This document shows, in pieces, positions 1 through 8,316 of a stretch of DNA of 36,890 bases. How positions within the stretch are numbered: the first letter of the stretch is position 1; each line of letters starts with the position of its first letter. The DNA comes from CAYONM01 sp964405325 (lineage in GTDB: Bacteria; Planctomycetota; UBA11346), in contig CAYONM010000012.1 of the NCBI GenBank assembly GCA_964405325.1, positions 1 through 36,890 of the forward strand. Reading direction: 5' to 3'. The position numbers and the translations under genes are program-made. Below the pieces are notes generated by a model. The model made no database searches. It worked only from the letters and a program-made list of their open reading frames with translations, and was not told the origin of the DNA.

Positions 1-52
1 CAGGACCAAAAATCGTCTGCGCCTGGCTCGACCTGAGTTTATAGAGGTGCCC
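1..52. repeat. Element A, right end (cut by window edge)
   Basis: These 52 bases are identical to 4620-4671, the right half of the palindromic element described at 4510-4672. The copy ends in the same GGTGCCC terminus at position 52. The left half lies outside the window, so target duplication cannot be tested here. Confidence 0.9.
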
Positions 53-432
53 TAACGCTCGCAAATGAATGCACTTGCAAGTGGTGGAGTCAATATGTCC
101 GTGTCTGCTTGTTCCAGACACTCGCTTTTCTTCCGAGCTAAGTCTTACGAGCTGGAAGACTTACCGAGTATGATACGGGTATGCGGTGATTAAAATGGCA
201 GATCGTCAGGTCAGTTGATGACGGGTCCATCAAGGGGCGAACCCGCCTTGAATCCGCTTGTGACCAGGCCATCGCGTCCAAGCCTGTCGTGACGAAGGAG
301 CGAGGGATTGGAGTCCGGCTGGCGGATGCGACGGACGTTGCGAGGTCCGAGCCGGACTGGCGGGGAAAAGCTCGCGCTCCCGTTGATGGAAACCTCAGGT
401 GGTGCGCGAGGGCTCGCAACCTGGCACGGTTT
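53..432. other. Intergenic region with degenerate GC-rich repeat
   Basis: I see no convincing gene. There is a small hairpin at 139-163 (TAAGTCTT paired with AAGACTTA). From about 230 to 425 the sequence resembles the degenerate intergenic repeat called element C here: GGAGTCCGGCTGGCGG at about 310 matches GGAGCCCGGCTGGCGG on the minus strand near 7000. The open frame at 138-473 on the minus strand is Arg/Ser/Thr-rich without domain logic and is probably spurious. Confidence 0.5.
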
Positions 433-981
433 TCAGTCTTCGTCCGTCCGTCCGGTGTAGCGCGGATCTTCACTGCGGCTTTCGTGTCGGTCCGCTTCTC
501 GTGGCCGCAGGGGGATGCCGCTGACCGAGGTATTGGCCAGGGCGGCCAGGGTGGGCTCCCAGCGGTCTTCCCGCAGGCCCACCAGGGTGTAGGCGTTGTT
601 CAGGTGGATGCGGCCCACCGGCTGTGCTTCTGCGCTTTCCAGCACACTGCGCAGCTTGCGCATGGTCAGGCCATGATTACGGCCAATGGCCAGCCGTAGC
701 CAACGCCATAGGAACGGGGCGTCTTCCAGCAGCTTACAGCCACCGATCTCCACCAGACGACTGCGTACCGCTTGTTTGCAGGTTTTGTGCACGTCGACCA
801 GTATGTGATCGCTCTCAATGGCGATGAAACCGATCTGATCCGGCTCCAGGCCGGTCAGTCGGGCGATCTCACCGGGCGTGAAACGGTCGGACTTCTTGGT
901 ATACACGGCGAATCGCACGTGATCGGAGGCTCGCTCTGGCTGCATATGCGCGGCACGGTACCGCGGCGTTGGACAGAACAA
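433..981 (-). CDS. Protein with two tandem DbpA-type RNA-binding-like domains
   Basis: A 182-residue protein. The second half (about residues 92-165) fits the DbpA C-terminal RNA-binding domain (Pfam DbpA, an RRM-like fold): LRLAIGRNHGLT, then VGRIHLNN, a strand with AYTLVGL, and a closing GIPLRPRE. The first half (about 20-75) repeats the pattern more loosely (RFTPGEIARLTGL, QIGFIAIE, HILVDV). In DbpA this domain sits behind a DEAD-box helicase; here there is no helicase, so it is probably a stand-alone RNA binder. The start is a TTG at 981, chosen because AAGGGG lies 7 nt upstream; the next ATG at 945 has no ribosome site. The gene is divergent from flgK with a 93-bp gap. A role in post-transcriptional control of flagellar genes is only an inference from position. 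Confidence 0.7.
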   Translation of the reverse strand: MFCPTPRYRAAHMQPERASDHVRFAVYTKKSDRFTPGEIARLTGLEPDQIGFIAIESDHILVDVHKTCKQAVRSRLVEIGGCKLLEDAPFLWRWLRLAIGRNHGLTMRKLRSVLESAEAQPVGRIHLNNAYTLVGLREDRWEPTLAALANTSVSGIPLRPREADRHESRSEDPRYTGRTDED

Positions 982-1029
982 GTCGGTTCCCCTTTTGCCG
1001 TCAGCGTGGTCAGATGGTGGGCCGTTCGA

Positions 1030-1045
1030 TTGGCCCCGGCTTTGC
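1030..1045 (+). promoter_or_regulatory. Candidate sigma-54 promoter for flgK
   Basis: TTGGCCCCGGCTTTGC matches the -24/-12 layout TGGCAC-N5-TTGC with exact spacing; the invariant GG falls at 1032-1033 and GC at 1044-1045. Transcription would start near 1057, shortly before the GGGGAGG ribosome site and the flgK ATG at 1075. Late flagellar genes in several phyla use sigma-54. The AC of the -24 box is CC here, so this is moderate evidence only. Confidence 0.4.
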
Positions 1046-1074
1046 GTTGTCCAAGGCAGACGGGGAGGTGGGTG

Positions 1075-3534
1075 ATGCCTGAGGCCTTGCTGATTGGTCT
1101 AAGCGGTTTGGAGACGCAACGGCGGGCCATGGAGGTGACCAGCCACAATATCGCCAACGCCTCGACGCCAGGTTACAGCCGTCAGAGCATGGTGATTTCA
1201 CCCAAAACGCCTGAGGAAAAGCCGAAGCCCGGAACCGTTGGCCGTGGTGTCGAGGCGGATGCGATCATCCGCGAAGTGGATGAGTTGTTGATCGAGCGTT
1301 TTCGCAAGTCCTTCACCGAACTCGGTCGCCTGGAAACCCTGGCCACCACACTGGACGATCTCGAGTTGGTCTACAACGAGCCAGGTGATGGCGGCTTCGC
1401 CAATGTGATCAACTCCACCTTCGCTGCCTTGGAAGATCTCAGCAATAATCCGGAATCCATCGCCATGCGCACCGGTGCGGTCCAGCAGATGCAGACGTTC
1501 ACGTCGACACTCCGGTTGATGTATGACCGGCTGACCGGCATGCGTGAAGATTTGAAAGTGCAGATGGATGCCGAGCTCAAGCAGGTCAACCTTCTGACTT
1601 CACAGATATCCGCCTTGAATCAGGATATTAAACGCTTGGTTCTGTCCGATCGTAGTCCCAACGACCTCCTGGATCAGCGCGATCGTCTGATCAACCAACT
1701 GAGCGAGCGCATGGAGGTCCGTGTGCTGACGAATTCGACAGATAAGACCGTTCGCATCGATCTCAAGGGCGCGACCTTGGTTAGCGGCAACGACTATTCC
1801 ACGGTTGAGCGATCCACGGATGCTTATGGGAATATGATTGTCGTATTTGAGGGCGGTGGCAATCGGGCCGATCCCGGCAGTGGCATCCTGGGTGCGGCCG
1901 AGGAACTGTCAGGCGAAATCCTGCCAGCCGCCATTGAGCAAATGAATGATATGATCAGCACGTTGATTCAGCAGATCAACTCAGCGCATGCCACGGGGTT
2001 GTCGCATACCTACCAGATGGAAGGCCACGCTGCTGAGGTCAATCTGGATCCCAGCAATCTGTTGGTCAACCTGGATGACAGCCGACAGGCCAGGGATGAA
2101 ATCAATAAGTTTGGCATCTATGAAGGTTTTCTGCCGTCCTATACCGATGAGGATGGAACCGCCGTTGCTCGTAATCTGACTCTTAATGTCTACAATACCG
2201 AGGATGATGTTGCCCAAAAATATACCATCCGTTATGAGCCTGGGGCCGGAACCCCGGCCAGTCGGAGCATGGCTGATCTGGTCGCCGCCATCAACACCGG
2301 GGTGGGAGGTGGCTATACCGTCCATCCACCGCGGCCGGGCGGCATTACCGGGGTCACCGCACGGGCGGTTTCGGTTTCCGGTGGTCTGAATCTTCAGATT
2401 GAGGCCGATAGCGGTTACAGCATTGATTTTTCACAGGCCTTGGACCTGGAGCCGGTGGACCAGGCCTGGAGTGGTGGCCAGATCGACGTGGTCGGGGCTG
2501 ACGCCGCTTTTGCGGATAGCCGACTGAATTTTCGGGTACGAGCCGGTGGCACTGAGTTGTTTGCTTTTCGGAATGATCCGATCAATGGTTCCGAAATCAC
2601 TGTGGGTACAGTGGATTTGACCAATCCAGCAGGCTCTGCTGCGCTGACAGGCGGAATAACGGTCACTTACGCTGTCGGTGGCGGCTATGTCGATGGTCAG
2701 GGGTTTGCTGCCAGTTTTACCGGCAGCAACGTCAATCACACGCAGGTCGCCAATTGGACGACCGGTGATGCCGGTTTCCAGATTACTGGGCGCTATACCG
2801 GTAAGCAGAGTTTTGAGCCGAGTCGACGCTGGGGGATGCAAGTGTTGCAAGGTGGCGTGATTGGAGCGGCGTCCGATGCCTTGGCGCCGAACAACCCACC
2901 AGTGGTGGAGCTCCGCTATTGGCAGGGTCCAGCGGAAGCGCCACAGATGCGCACGATACAAGTGGCCTTGGATGAAGACTTAGTAGCCGGCGATCAGGTC
3001 CGTATTGCTGATGGTGTATATGCGATTTTTGACAGCGGGACCTTGACCACTGGTAACAATGCGGAATTCACTGTCGATGCTGATCCTGATCAGGCTGGCC
3101 TGTTGACGGCGCTGGGTATCAACAATTTGCTCTCTGGGGCCGATGGGCAGAACGTGACGGTATCCAATCGAATTCTGGCGACGCCCGGTATGTTGGCGGT
3201 CAGCAAGACCAGGTCCCCCGGCGATAATAGCAATATTCTAGAGATGATCGAGGTCCGTAGTCAGGAACTGTATGGTGACGGATCGACCCTGGATGAGTTC
3301 TATCAGGCACAGGTTTCCGATGCCGCTGTCCGGCGTCAGCAGGTTACTGCTCTGCAGGAGAACCAGATCTTGTTGACGCAGAGTCTGGAGAACCGGCGGG
3401 ACGAGATTTCCGGCGTCTCCATCGATGAAGAAGTCGGTATGCTTATTCTCCAGCAGCAGGCCTACACTGCTTCGGCACGAGTGATCACCATTGCCAAGGA
3501 GAATATCGATACCCTCTTGAATGTGGTGTCGTGA
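1075..3534 (+). CDS. flgK: Flagellar hook-associated protein 1 (FlgK)
   Basis: FlgK forms the first hook-filament junction zone of the flagellum and is exported by the flagellar type III system. The N-terminus has the rod/hook signature (LIGLSGLETQRRAMEV, then SHNIANASTPGYSRQ). The C-terminus has the coiled, export-competent end (SIDEEVGMLILQQQAYTASA, then IDTLLNVVS). At 819 residues it is much longer than the roughly 550 of E. coli FlgK; the excess lies in the central part (about residues 300-700), rich in Gly, Ser, Thr and Asp, as expected for surface-exposed inserted domains. The ATG at 1075 follows GGGGAGG; the open frame extends upstream to 772 but that part is antisense to the DbpA-type gene. 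flgL follows after 86 bp. Confidence 0.95.
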   Translation: MPEALLIGLSGLETQRRAMEVTSHNIANASTPGYSRQSMVISPKTPEEKPKPGTVGRGVEADAIIREVDELLIERFRKSFTELGRLETLATTLDDLELVYNEPGDGGFANVINSTFAALEDLSNNPESIAMRTGAVQQMQTFTSTLRLMYDRLTGMREDLKVQMDAELKQVNLLTSQISALNQDIKRLVLSDRSPNDLLDQRDRLINQLSERMEVRVLTNSTDKTVRIDLKGATLVSGNDYSTVERSTDAYGNMIVVFEGGGNRADPGSGILGAAEELSGEILPAAIEQMNDMISTLIQQINSAHATGLSHTYQMEGHAAEVNLDPSNLLVNLDDSRQARDEINKFGIYEGFLPSYTDEDGTAVARNLTLNVYNTEDDVAQKYTIRYEPGAGTPASRSMADLVAAINTGVGGGYTVHPPRPGGITGVTARAVSVSGGLNLQIEADSGYSIDFSQALDLEPVDQAWSGGQIDVVGADAAFADSRLNFRVRAGGTELFAFRNDPINGSEITVGTVDLTNPAGSAALTGGITVTYAVGGGYVDGQGFAASFTGSNVNHTQVANWTTGDAGFQITGRYTGKQSFEPSRRWGMQVLQGGVIGAASDALAPNNPPVVELRYWQGPAEAPQMRTIQVALDEDLVAGDQVRIADGVYAIFDSGTLTTGNNAEFTVDADPDQAGLLTALGINNLLSGADGQNVTVSNRILATPGMLAVSKTRSPGDNSNILEMIEVRSQELYGDGSTLDEFYQAQVSDAAVRRQQVTALQENQILLTQSLENRRDEISGVSIDEEVGMLILQQQAYTASARVITIAKENIDTLLNVVS

Positions 3535-3620
3535 TGGGTTGTCTTTCATGTTCCTTTTGCAGGCGGAAGGTCATTCCTGTAATTGCGTTCTGATTGTTGA
3601 ATATCGAAAGGGGTGGTGAG

Positions 3621-4511
3621 ATGACACGTGTAACGCTCTTGTCGATGCAGCGCAGTGTGCTTAGAAATACCCAGAATAATCTGGCCAAGGTCGCGCGGTA
3701 TCAGGAACAGTTGTCTTCTGGTAAGCGCATCCTGGTCATGAGTGATGATCCCATCGGTGGTCGCCGGGCGCTGACCAGCCGCATCCAGATGAGTCAGAAT
3801 GGAAAATTCCTCGACAATATCGACAAGAGCCTAGCTTTCATGGATGCGACCGATGCGACCATGACCGAAATGGTCTCAGTGTTCGATGCCGCCAAAAAAC
3901 TGGCTGTGCAAGGGGCTAACGTCAGCCAGGACGCGACCAGCCGAAAGACGCTGGCGCAGAGTGTGGATGCACATCTCGATCGCTTCATCGACTTGGCCAA
4001 TGCGGTGCACGATGGTCGCTATATGTTTGCCGGTACCGCCAGCTTGGACAAGCCGTTCATCGTCAACGAAACCCGTAACGACGTCCAGTACCATGGTGAC
4101 TTGGACAATTTCCAGGTCGATATCAGTTTTGGTGGACGCAGCGTCATCAACCAGAACGGTTACGACCTCTGGAAATCCGATGTCGATGTCTTTCAGGTCA
4201 TGATCGACCTGCGTGATGCCCTCGTGGACAATGATGCCGAAGCGGTCAGCGGTATGATCGACGAGTTGCAGAGTGCTGCCAACCACATCAATACTCTGCA
4301 GGGAGAATTGGGTGGTCGGACCCAACGTCTGGAGTTGACCCGGCGGCAGCTGGAGGAGAGCCAAGTCCAGCTGGGGGCGCTGGTGTCGCAGCAGGAAGAT
4401 GTTGACATGGCCGAGACCATCATGCAGATGCAGAATAGCCAAGTCGCCCTGGAGGCCGCCCTGCAAGCCGGCGCGCGGGTCATCCAGCCCAGTCTGCTCG
4501 ACTTCCTGTAG
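3621..4511 (+). CDS. flgL: Flagellar hook-associated protein 3 (FlgL)
   Basis: FlgL forms the second hook-filament junction layer, between FlgK and flagellin. The 296-residue length is normal. The flagellin-like N-terminal helix is clear (MTRVTLLSMQRSVLRNTQNN, then LSSGKRI and SDDP), as is the C-terminal helix (ETIMQMQNSQVALEAALQAG). The ATG at 3621 follows AAAGGGGTGG. The stop codon TAG at 4509-4511 overlaps the end of inserted element A. If the element and one copy of the 4-bp TGTA duplication are removed, the restored sequence also reads TAG, so the protein end is unaffected. Usual downstream partners such as fliW or csrA are absent. Confidence 0.95.
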   Translation: MTRVTLLSMQRSVLRNTQNNLAKVARYQEQLSSGKRILVMSDDPIGGRRALTSRIQMSQNGKFLDNIDKSLAFMDATDATMTEMVSVFDAAKKLAVQGANVSQDATSRKTLAQSVDAHLDRFIDLANAVHDGRYMFAGTASLDKPFIVNETRNDVQYHGDLDNFQVDISFGGRSVINQNGYDLWKSDVDVFQVMIDLRDALVDNDAEAVSGMIDELQSAANHINTLQGELGGRTQRLELTRRQLEESQVQLGALVSQQEDVDMAETIMQMQNSQVALEAALQAGARVIQPSLLDFL

Positions 4512-4672
4512 GGCACCTCTAAAAACTCAGGCACTTCGCCAGACTTGCGCTTTTTGGTCCTGCCTGCGTTGCTGGAACCTCGAAATAGCCCTGCTATTCC
4601 TTCGGCCCCAGCGCCTTGGCAGGACCAAAAATCGTCTGCGCCTGGCTCGACCTGAGTTTATAGAGGTGCCCT
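4510..4672. mobile_element. Element A: 163-bp palindromic MITE-like element, full copy
   Basis: The ends are inverted repeats of about 22 bp: AGGGCACCTCTAAAAACTCA on the left, and on the right the complement with one mismatch, ending in TAGAGGTGCCCT. Inner inverted blocks (TTTTTGGTCCTGCC with GGCAGGACCAAAAA; AATAGC with GCTATT around 4590) let the whole element fold into one long hairpin. TGTA flanks it on both sides (4507-4510 and 4672-4675), consistent with a 4-bp target duplication. It has no coding capacity. The right 52 bases are repeated exactly at 1-52, indicating recent spread or strong constraint. A transposase acting in trans is inferred, not seen. Confidence 0.8.
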
Positions 4673-4911
4673 GTAGGAATTCGATGCGGCCAACCTGCTG
4701 CACTGGCTGATGGGGGTTTGGCGGCGACGTCGTCATCCGGATATAAGTGGGAGCTGCTGTCGTCGATGGCAATTGACGCCTGCCGGCCAGCTGGTGTTTT
4801 CGGGGCTGAACCGTCGATTGCAGACGGTCCGTCGAAGGTGGTCGGCAGCGCCAAACCGGCATTGGCAGGATGCGATTTCAGGGGGTATGCTTTCTCCAGG
4901 AAGGTGCTGCG

Positions 4912-6111
4912 ATGGAGCCAGACGAGGAGGTCGTTCGGATCCTGGTGGTGGACGATGCCCATCTTAACCGGGTGGTCATGCAGCGTGATCTCCTCAAGGA
5001 GGGCTATCAGGTCGAGACCGCCGAAAGCGGTGAACAGGCGGTGGCGTTCTTGTCCACCCATCCGCCGTTCAATCTGGTGGTGCTGGATATCGTACTGCCG
5101 GTCATGTCTGGCATTGACGTGCTGCATTTCATACGAAAGCGCTGGTCGCCCATGGAATTGCCGGTCCTCATGGCCAGTGGACGTCGTGGCGTTGAGGATG
5201 TGGTGGAGGCGCTTGATCATGGCGCCAACGATTATGTAACCAAACCACTGAATATGATTGTGGTCATGGCGCGCATTCGCGTGTTGTTGACCACCCAGGC
5301 CTTGGAAACCGATCTTCAGAATCGTAATCAGCAGCTGGAAGAAATGCGCGATCGACTGCAAGCCGATGTCGATGCTGCTGCGCGCATCCAATCAACCCTG
5401 TTGCCGTCCGAATTGCCCGAGGACAGCAGTTGTATCTTTCACTGTTACAGCCAGCCCTGCGCCACCGTTGGTGGTGATATCTTCAATGTGATTCCGCTGA
5501 CGGAGCATAATCGGGCGATTTTTTTGATCGATGTCAGTGGCCATGGTGTTCAGGCGGCCCTGCTGGCGGTGGCCTTGTACCACATGCTGAATGCCACTGC
5601 CGACAACTCGCCACTCTTGGATCGTGGTCGTCGTGGACCCGTGCCGCCAGCTCAAGTGGCTGAACGCCTGAACCGGCAATTCCAGATCAATCGCCGCAAC
5701 ATGCAATACTTCACCATGTGTTACGGGATTCTGGACGAGCTCGATGGTCGATTCACGTATGTCCAGGCTGGTCACCCGGCGCCGGTGGTGGTACGAGCCG
5801 ATGGCAGTGTGACCACCGATCGTGGTAGTGGCATGCCCATCGGCTTGATGCCCGAACCGGACTTTACCACCCAGACAGTTCAACTGCGGCCGGGGGATCG
5901 TCTCTATCTGTATTCGGACGGCATCACCGAGGCTGAGGATCCCGAGCATATCCAGTATGGCGCCGATCGTCTCTGTCGGCGCCTCGGTCGCAATATTGGC
6001 AAGTCGCTCGAAGAATCAGTCGACAATCTGGTGACCGATGTCCGACGCTGGTGTGGAACCGTATCTCAGGCCGATGACTTTTCGGTGATTGCCCTGGAGG
6101 TGAAACGTTAA
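4912..6111 (+). CDS. Response regulator with PP2C-type (RsbU/SpoIIE-like) phosphatase domain
   Basis: A 399-residue two-domain output protein. Residues 8-125 are a receiver: acidic pair D14-D15, phospho-acceptor D59 in LVVLDIVLP, and K111 in TKPL. A coiled segment (about 130-165) leads into a PPM/SpoIIE-type Ser/Thr phosphatase with metal-binding GGDIFNV, DVSGHGVQAALLA, the AGHPAPVVV core, YSDGITEAED and a terminal ADDFSV. Such proteins dephosphorylate anti-sigma-factor antagonists in partner-switching pathways or control motility and biofilm state; no STAS or anti-sigma partner lies in the window. The ATG at 4912 follows GGAAGG at good distance; an upstream ATG at 4870 lacks one. It lies 240 bp after flgL and ends convergent with a decayed AraC gene, sharing TA bases at 6108-6111. 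Confidence 0.9.
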   Translation: MEPDEEVVRILVVDDAHLNRVVMQRDLLKEGYQVETAESGEQAVAFLSTHPPFNLVVLDIVLPVMSGIDVLHFIRKRWSPMELPVLMASGRRGVEDVVEALDHGANDYVTKPLNMIVVMARIRVLLTTQALETDLQNRNQQLEEMRDRLQADVDAAARIQSTLLPSELPEDSSCIFHCYSQPCATVGGDIFNVIPLTEHNRAIFLIDVSGHGVQAALLAVALYHMLNATADNSPLLDRGRRGPVPPAQVAERLNRQFQINRRNMQYFTMCYGILDELDGRFTYVQAGHPAPVVVRADGSVTTDRGSGMPIGLMPEPDFTTQTVQLRPGDRLYLYSDGITEAEDPEHIQYGADRLCRRLGRNIGKSLEESVDNLVTDVRRWCGTVSQADDFSVIALEVKR

Positions 6112-6594
6112 TCGGATATTGGTTTCAGCCGATACGCCCGTGGTGAGCAGCCGACGCGCTGTTTGAAGCAGCGGCTGAACCACGACCGATCCTGAAAACC
6201 GACTGCCAGCGCAATTTCGCCAATGCGTTTGTCGTCAGTGGTCAACAGCATGCGGGCCCGGCGCATGCGTTCACACATCAAATCCTCGCCGGGGCTCAGA
6301 CCGAAGCGTTGGCGGTACAACACGCCGAAACGGTTGATCCCTAGACCGATGCGAGCAGCCATGTCCTCGATCTGCCACGGATGGTCCAGGCGGCTGTGCA
6401 CTTGCAGTCGCAATTTGCTTAGCCGATCCTGCAAGATGATACTGCTCTGGCTGATTGCCATCGGCGATGTCACGGGCCAAATACAGGAGGAATTCATCCA
6501 ACAGCTGAGCCAGACGCTGGCGCCAGAGCAGGCGCGCGTTGCCAACCACTTTGTCGCTAGCGTGGAAGCCGAACCCTTGCCGCTGTTCTGGCAA
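6108..6594 (-). pseudogene. Frameshifted AraC-family regulator remnant
   Basis: The C-terminal AraC DNA-binding domain is readable from about 6460 down to 6108: WQIEDMAARIGLGINRFGVL, RQRFGLSP, RIGEIALAVGFQDRSWFSR, then CSPRAYRL. The preceding linker (RLAQLLDEFLLYLARDIADG) is in a different frame, at 6594-6455, so there is a frameshift near 6450-6470. Further upstream the same frame meets a TAG near 6610 and no sensor domain can be followed. Neighbouring inserted elements suggest a decaying locus. A sequencing error could explain one frameshift but not the stop codon as well. Confidence 0.7.
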
Positions 6595-6786
6595 TCGGCA
6601 CTACCGCAGATGCCACACGCTACCGCGTGCTGAATGCCTGCAAACCGTTCTCGGCTCTGGCTTTCGGCAGCTTGCCGCGGGACCGTGCAGATTTGGCAAT
6701 TGATGGGGGTGATTTTGCATCCGGCAGATTAAACAGTATTATCTTGCTATGGACAGCACCAGTACACGACGAGTGACCCTGGCTTA

Positions 6787-6942
6787 GGGTGCGGAAAGAA
6801 ATAAAGGTAGCAGATCGCGCAGAGATTTTGTCGATCCTTCAAGGCGCGAAGAGCGAGCATATCGAGTATATGTAAGCGATAAGCAACGCAGAAGGGCGGC
6901 AAAAGATCAAGTGAGACGCTACCTTTATTTATTGACGGGCCC
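6787..6942. mobile_element. Element B: about 156-bp MITE-like element, full copy
   Basis: Imperfect terminal inverted repeats of about 25 bp share the core AAATAAAGGTAGC (left) and GCTACCTTTATTT (right), with GGG and CCC at the outer ends. TTA lies directly outside both ends (6784-6786 and 6943-6945), a likely 3-bp target duplication. It carries no open frame. Its right 50 bases are repeated exactly, in inverted orientation, at 36841-36890. The terminal design resembles miniature derivatives of DDE transposons; I cannot name the parent family. Confidence 0.75.
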
Positions 6943-6949
6943 TTAGATT

Positions 6950-7222
6950 GATGCTTCCCTCAGAGGGGGCGTTGCCCCCTCGCGCTTGCGGCGTACCCGC
7001 CAGCCGGGCTCCGGTCCCACGGCCTCGGTCGGACCTTGCTCGCTGCGCGAGCATTTTTGGCGGCGCTTCGCGCATTTTACGCCCAAAACCACCGCTCGGT
7101 CGGACGACTTCGCGCTTGGACGCGTTCGCTTGTTTCGTCTCGAATCCGGCCCTCTTCCGACTTCATGAGGGAGGCGTCACGAGTGATGCTTCCAGAAGCG
7201 GGCGGGGGCTTCGCCCTTGCTT
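6950..7222. repeat. Element C: degenerate GC-rich intergenic repeat
   Basis: No gene here. The stretch contains nested dyads such as AGAAGC...GCTTCT at 7190-7215 enclosing GGGC/GCCC, and GCGAGCA and CGCTTCGCGC blocks. Its minus strand (GTCCGACCGAGCG, then GGTTTT and ATGCGCGAAGCG) is also found on the plus strand at about 8180-8225. The two copies therefore flank the PfkB-like gene in inverted orientation. Related sequence occurs at about 230-425 and 12230-12370. Confidence 0.55.
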
Positions 7223-8083
7223 CTATGCCTTGCCATGGCGACGGAGTCGGTTGAACAAGTCCTGGTAATCGCTGCGGTCCAGGGCCAGCAGTCGTTTGCT
7301 GCTGAGGTCCTTCAGGGTGGCCGTAGCGAGGCTGCTGGCGAATAGCAGGCCGCGTTTCAGGCCACGAAAGTCCAGTTTGCTGTGGTCCACCAGGAAGCCG
7401 GCCAGACAGCCGGCAAAGGCGGCAAAGGCGCCGCTGGCTTCCTTCGGGATGATGGGTTCGGTTGGCCATGTGCAGGCCTTGTTTTTATAGAGCAGCAGGC
7501 CACCAAGGCTGCCGGCGCTTAGGGCAACGGCCGTCGCGCCCGCTTCGGCCAGGATCATGGCAGCTTGCAGCGGGTCGGGTTGCTGCAGGGCCTGACAGGC
7601 CTGATGGCTTCGTGCGATCAACAGATCGCAGCCGTTGGCGGCCTCACGCAGCTGGGCTTCGTTGGCTTGCGCGATGGCACGGATCTGGAGCCGCTTACCC
7701 GGTAGTTTGGCCAGTGCGGTCTGGGCCCGACGGTGATCCGCCGCGTCCAGGCCGATGACCAGGCATCCACCGAGTTGACTGGGGTCGCTCGGTTCCTCTT
7801 CCGGCAGGTCGGGACCGTGCCGAGTGCTGACATCACCAGTCACCTGGCGGCAATTGCTGGCTTGCTCGCTGCCGATCAGGCCGGCCAGATCGATGCCGCG
7901 TTGCTGCAGCAGCTGTCGGCATTGCTCAGGATAATCGTTACCGACCCGTGCCCAGAGCTGGCAGGGGACGAAGGGAGCCGCGGCCAGGGCGGCAATGCTG
8001 CCATCACCAGCCAGCAGGCGTTGGCCGTTGTCGAGATCGTCCAGGCGGGCGGAGCCGGCGATGAGCAGGGCCTGTTTTGGCAT
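7223..8083 (-). CDS. PfkB/ribokinase-family protein, probable pseudokinase
   Basis: A 286-residue protein with PfkB carbohydrate/nucleoside kinase fold: LLIAGSARLDDL at the N-terminus, a small-residue patch where GGSA usually sits (DGSIAALAAAP), VGNDYPEQ, and RGIDLAGL. In the family the C-terminal motif DPTGAGDSFAG carries the catalytic Asp and anion hole. Here the aligned segment is EASGAFAAFAG (residues 215-225): the catalytic Asp is Ala221 and the second Gly is Phe. Substrate phosphorylation by the usual mechanism is therefore unlikely; the protein may bind a ligand or be decaying, although the frame is intact. ATG at 8083 with AAGGA upstream. It is bracketed by inverted copies of element C and lies downstream of the small HTH gene on the same strand. 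Confidence 0.75.
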   Translation of the reverse strand: MPKQALLIAGSARLDDLDNGQRLLAGDGSIAALAAAPFVPCQLWARVGNDYPEQCRQLLQQRGIDLAGLIGSEQASNCRQVTGDVSTRHGPDLPEEEPSDPSQLGGCLVIGLDAADHRRAQTALAKLPGKRLQIRAIAQANEAQLREAANGCDLLIARSHQACQALQQPDPLQAAMILAEAGATAVALSAGSLGGLLLYKNKACTWPTEPIIPKEASGAFAAFAGCLAGFLVDHSKLDFRGLKRGLLFASSLATATLKDLSSKRLLALDRSDYQDLFNRLRRHGKA

Positions 8084-8100
8084 AGGGTTTCCTTTTGATG

Positions 8101-8290
8101 GGGTCCATTGGGGGAGAAGGTGCATGGTGCTTGCGGAAGGCGGAACGGAAGGCCGGGCCGGTGTGGAGCCACGAGTTGGTCCGACCGAGCGACGGTTTTT
8201 CGGCGATCATGCGCGAAGCGCGCCGAAAATGGCTCGTTTGTGAGCCAGTCGCGACGGCGAAGCCCTCTTTGATGGAAGTGAAGCAACGAA
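8101..8290. repeat. Element C copy between the PfkB-like and HTH genes
   Basis: Plus-strand GTCCGACCGAGCG at about 8180, followed by GGTTTTTCGGCG and ATGCGCGAAGCG, matches the reverse complement of 7040-7110. The tail GAAGCCCTCTTTGATGGAAG (8257-8276) matches, inverted, the 12230-12250 copy. It contains no open reading frame that looks coding. Confidence 0.5.
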
Positions 8291-8316
8291 GTGTTTGTTG
8301 GTCACAGGCCACGCAA

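Noticed and set aside
138..473. 111-residue minus-strand frame after the DbpA-type gene
   Set aside because: No domain and no ribosome site; it overlaps element C-like repeat sequence and the end of a better gene.
1050..4511. Sigma-28 (FliA-type) promoter before flgK or flgL
   Set aside because: I found no TAAAGTTT-N11-GCCGATAA-like match upstream of either gene.
4710..4967. Arg/Trp-rich 85-residue frame after element A
   Set aside because: It starts without a ribosome site, overlaps the start of the receiver-PP2C gene in another frame, and has the Arg-rich look of a GC-driven spurious frame.
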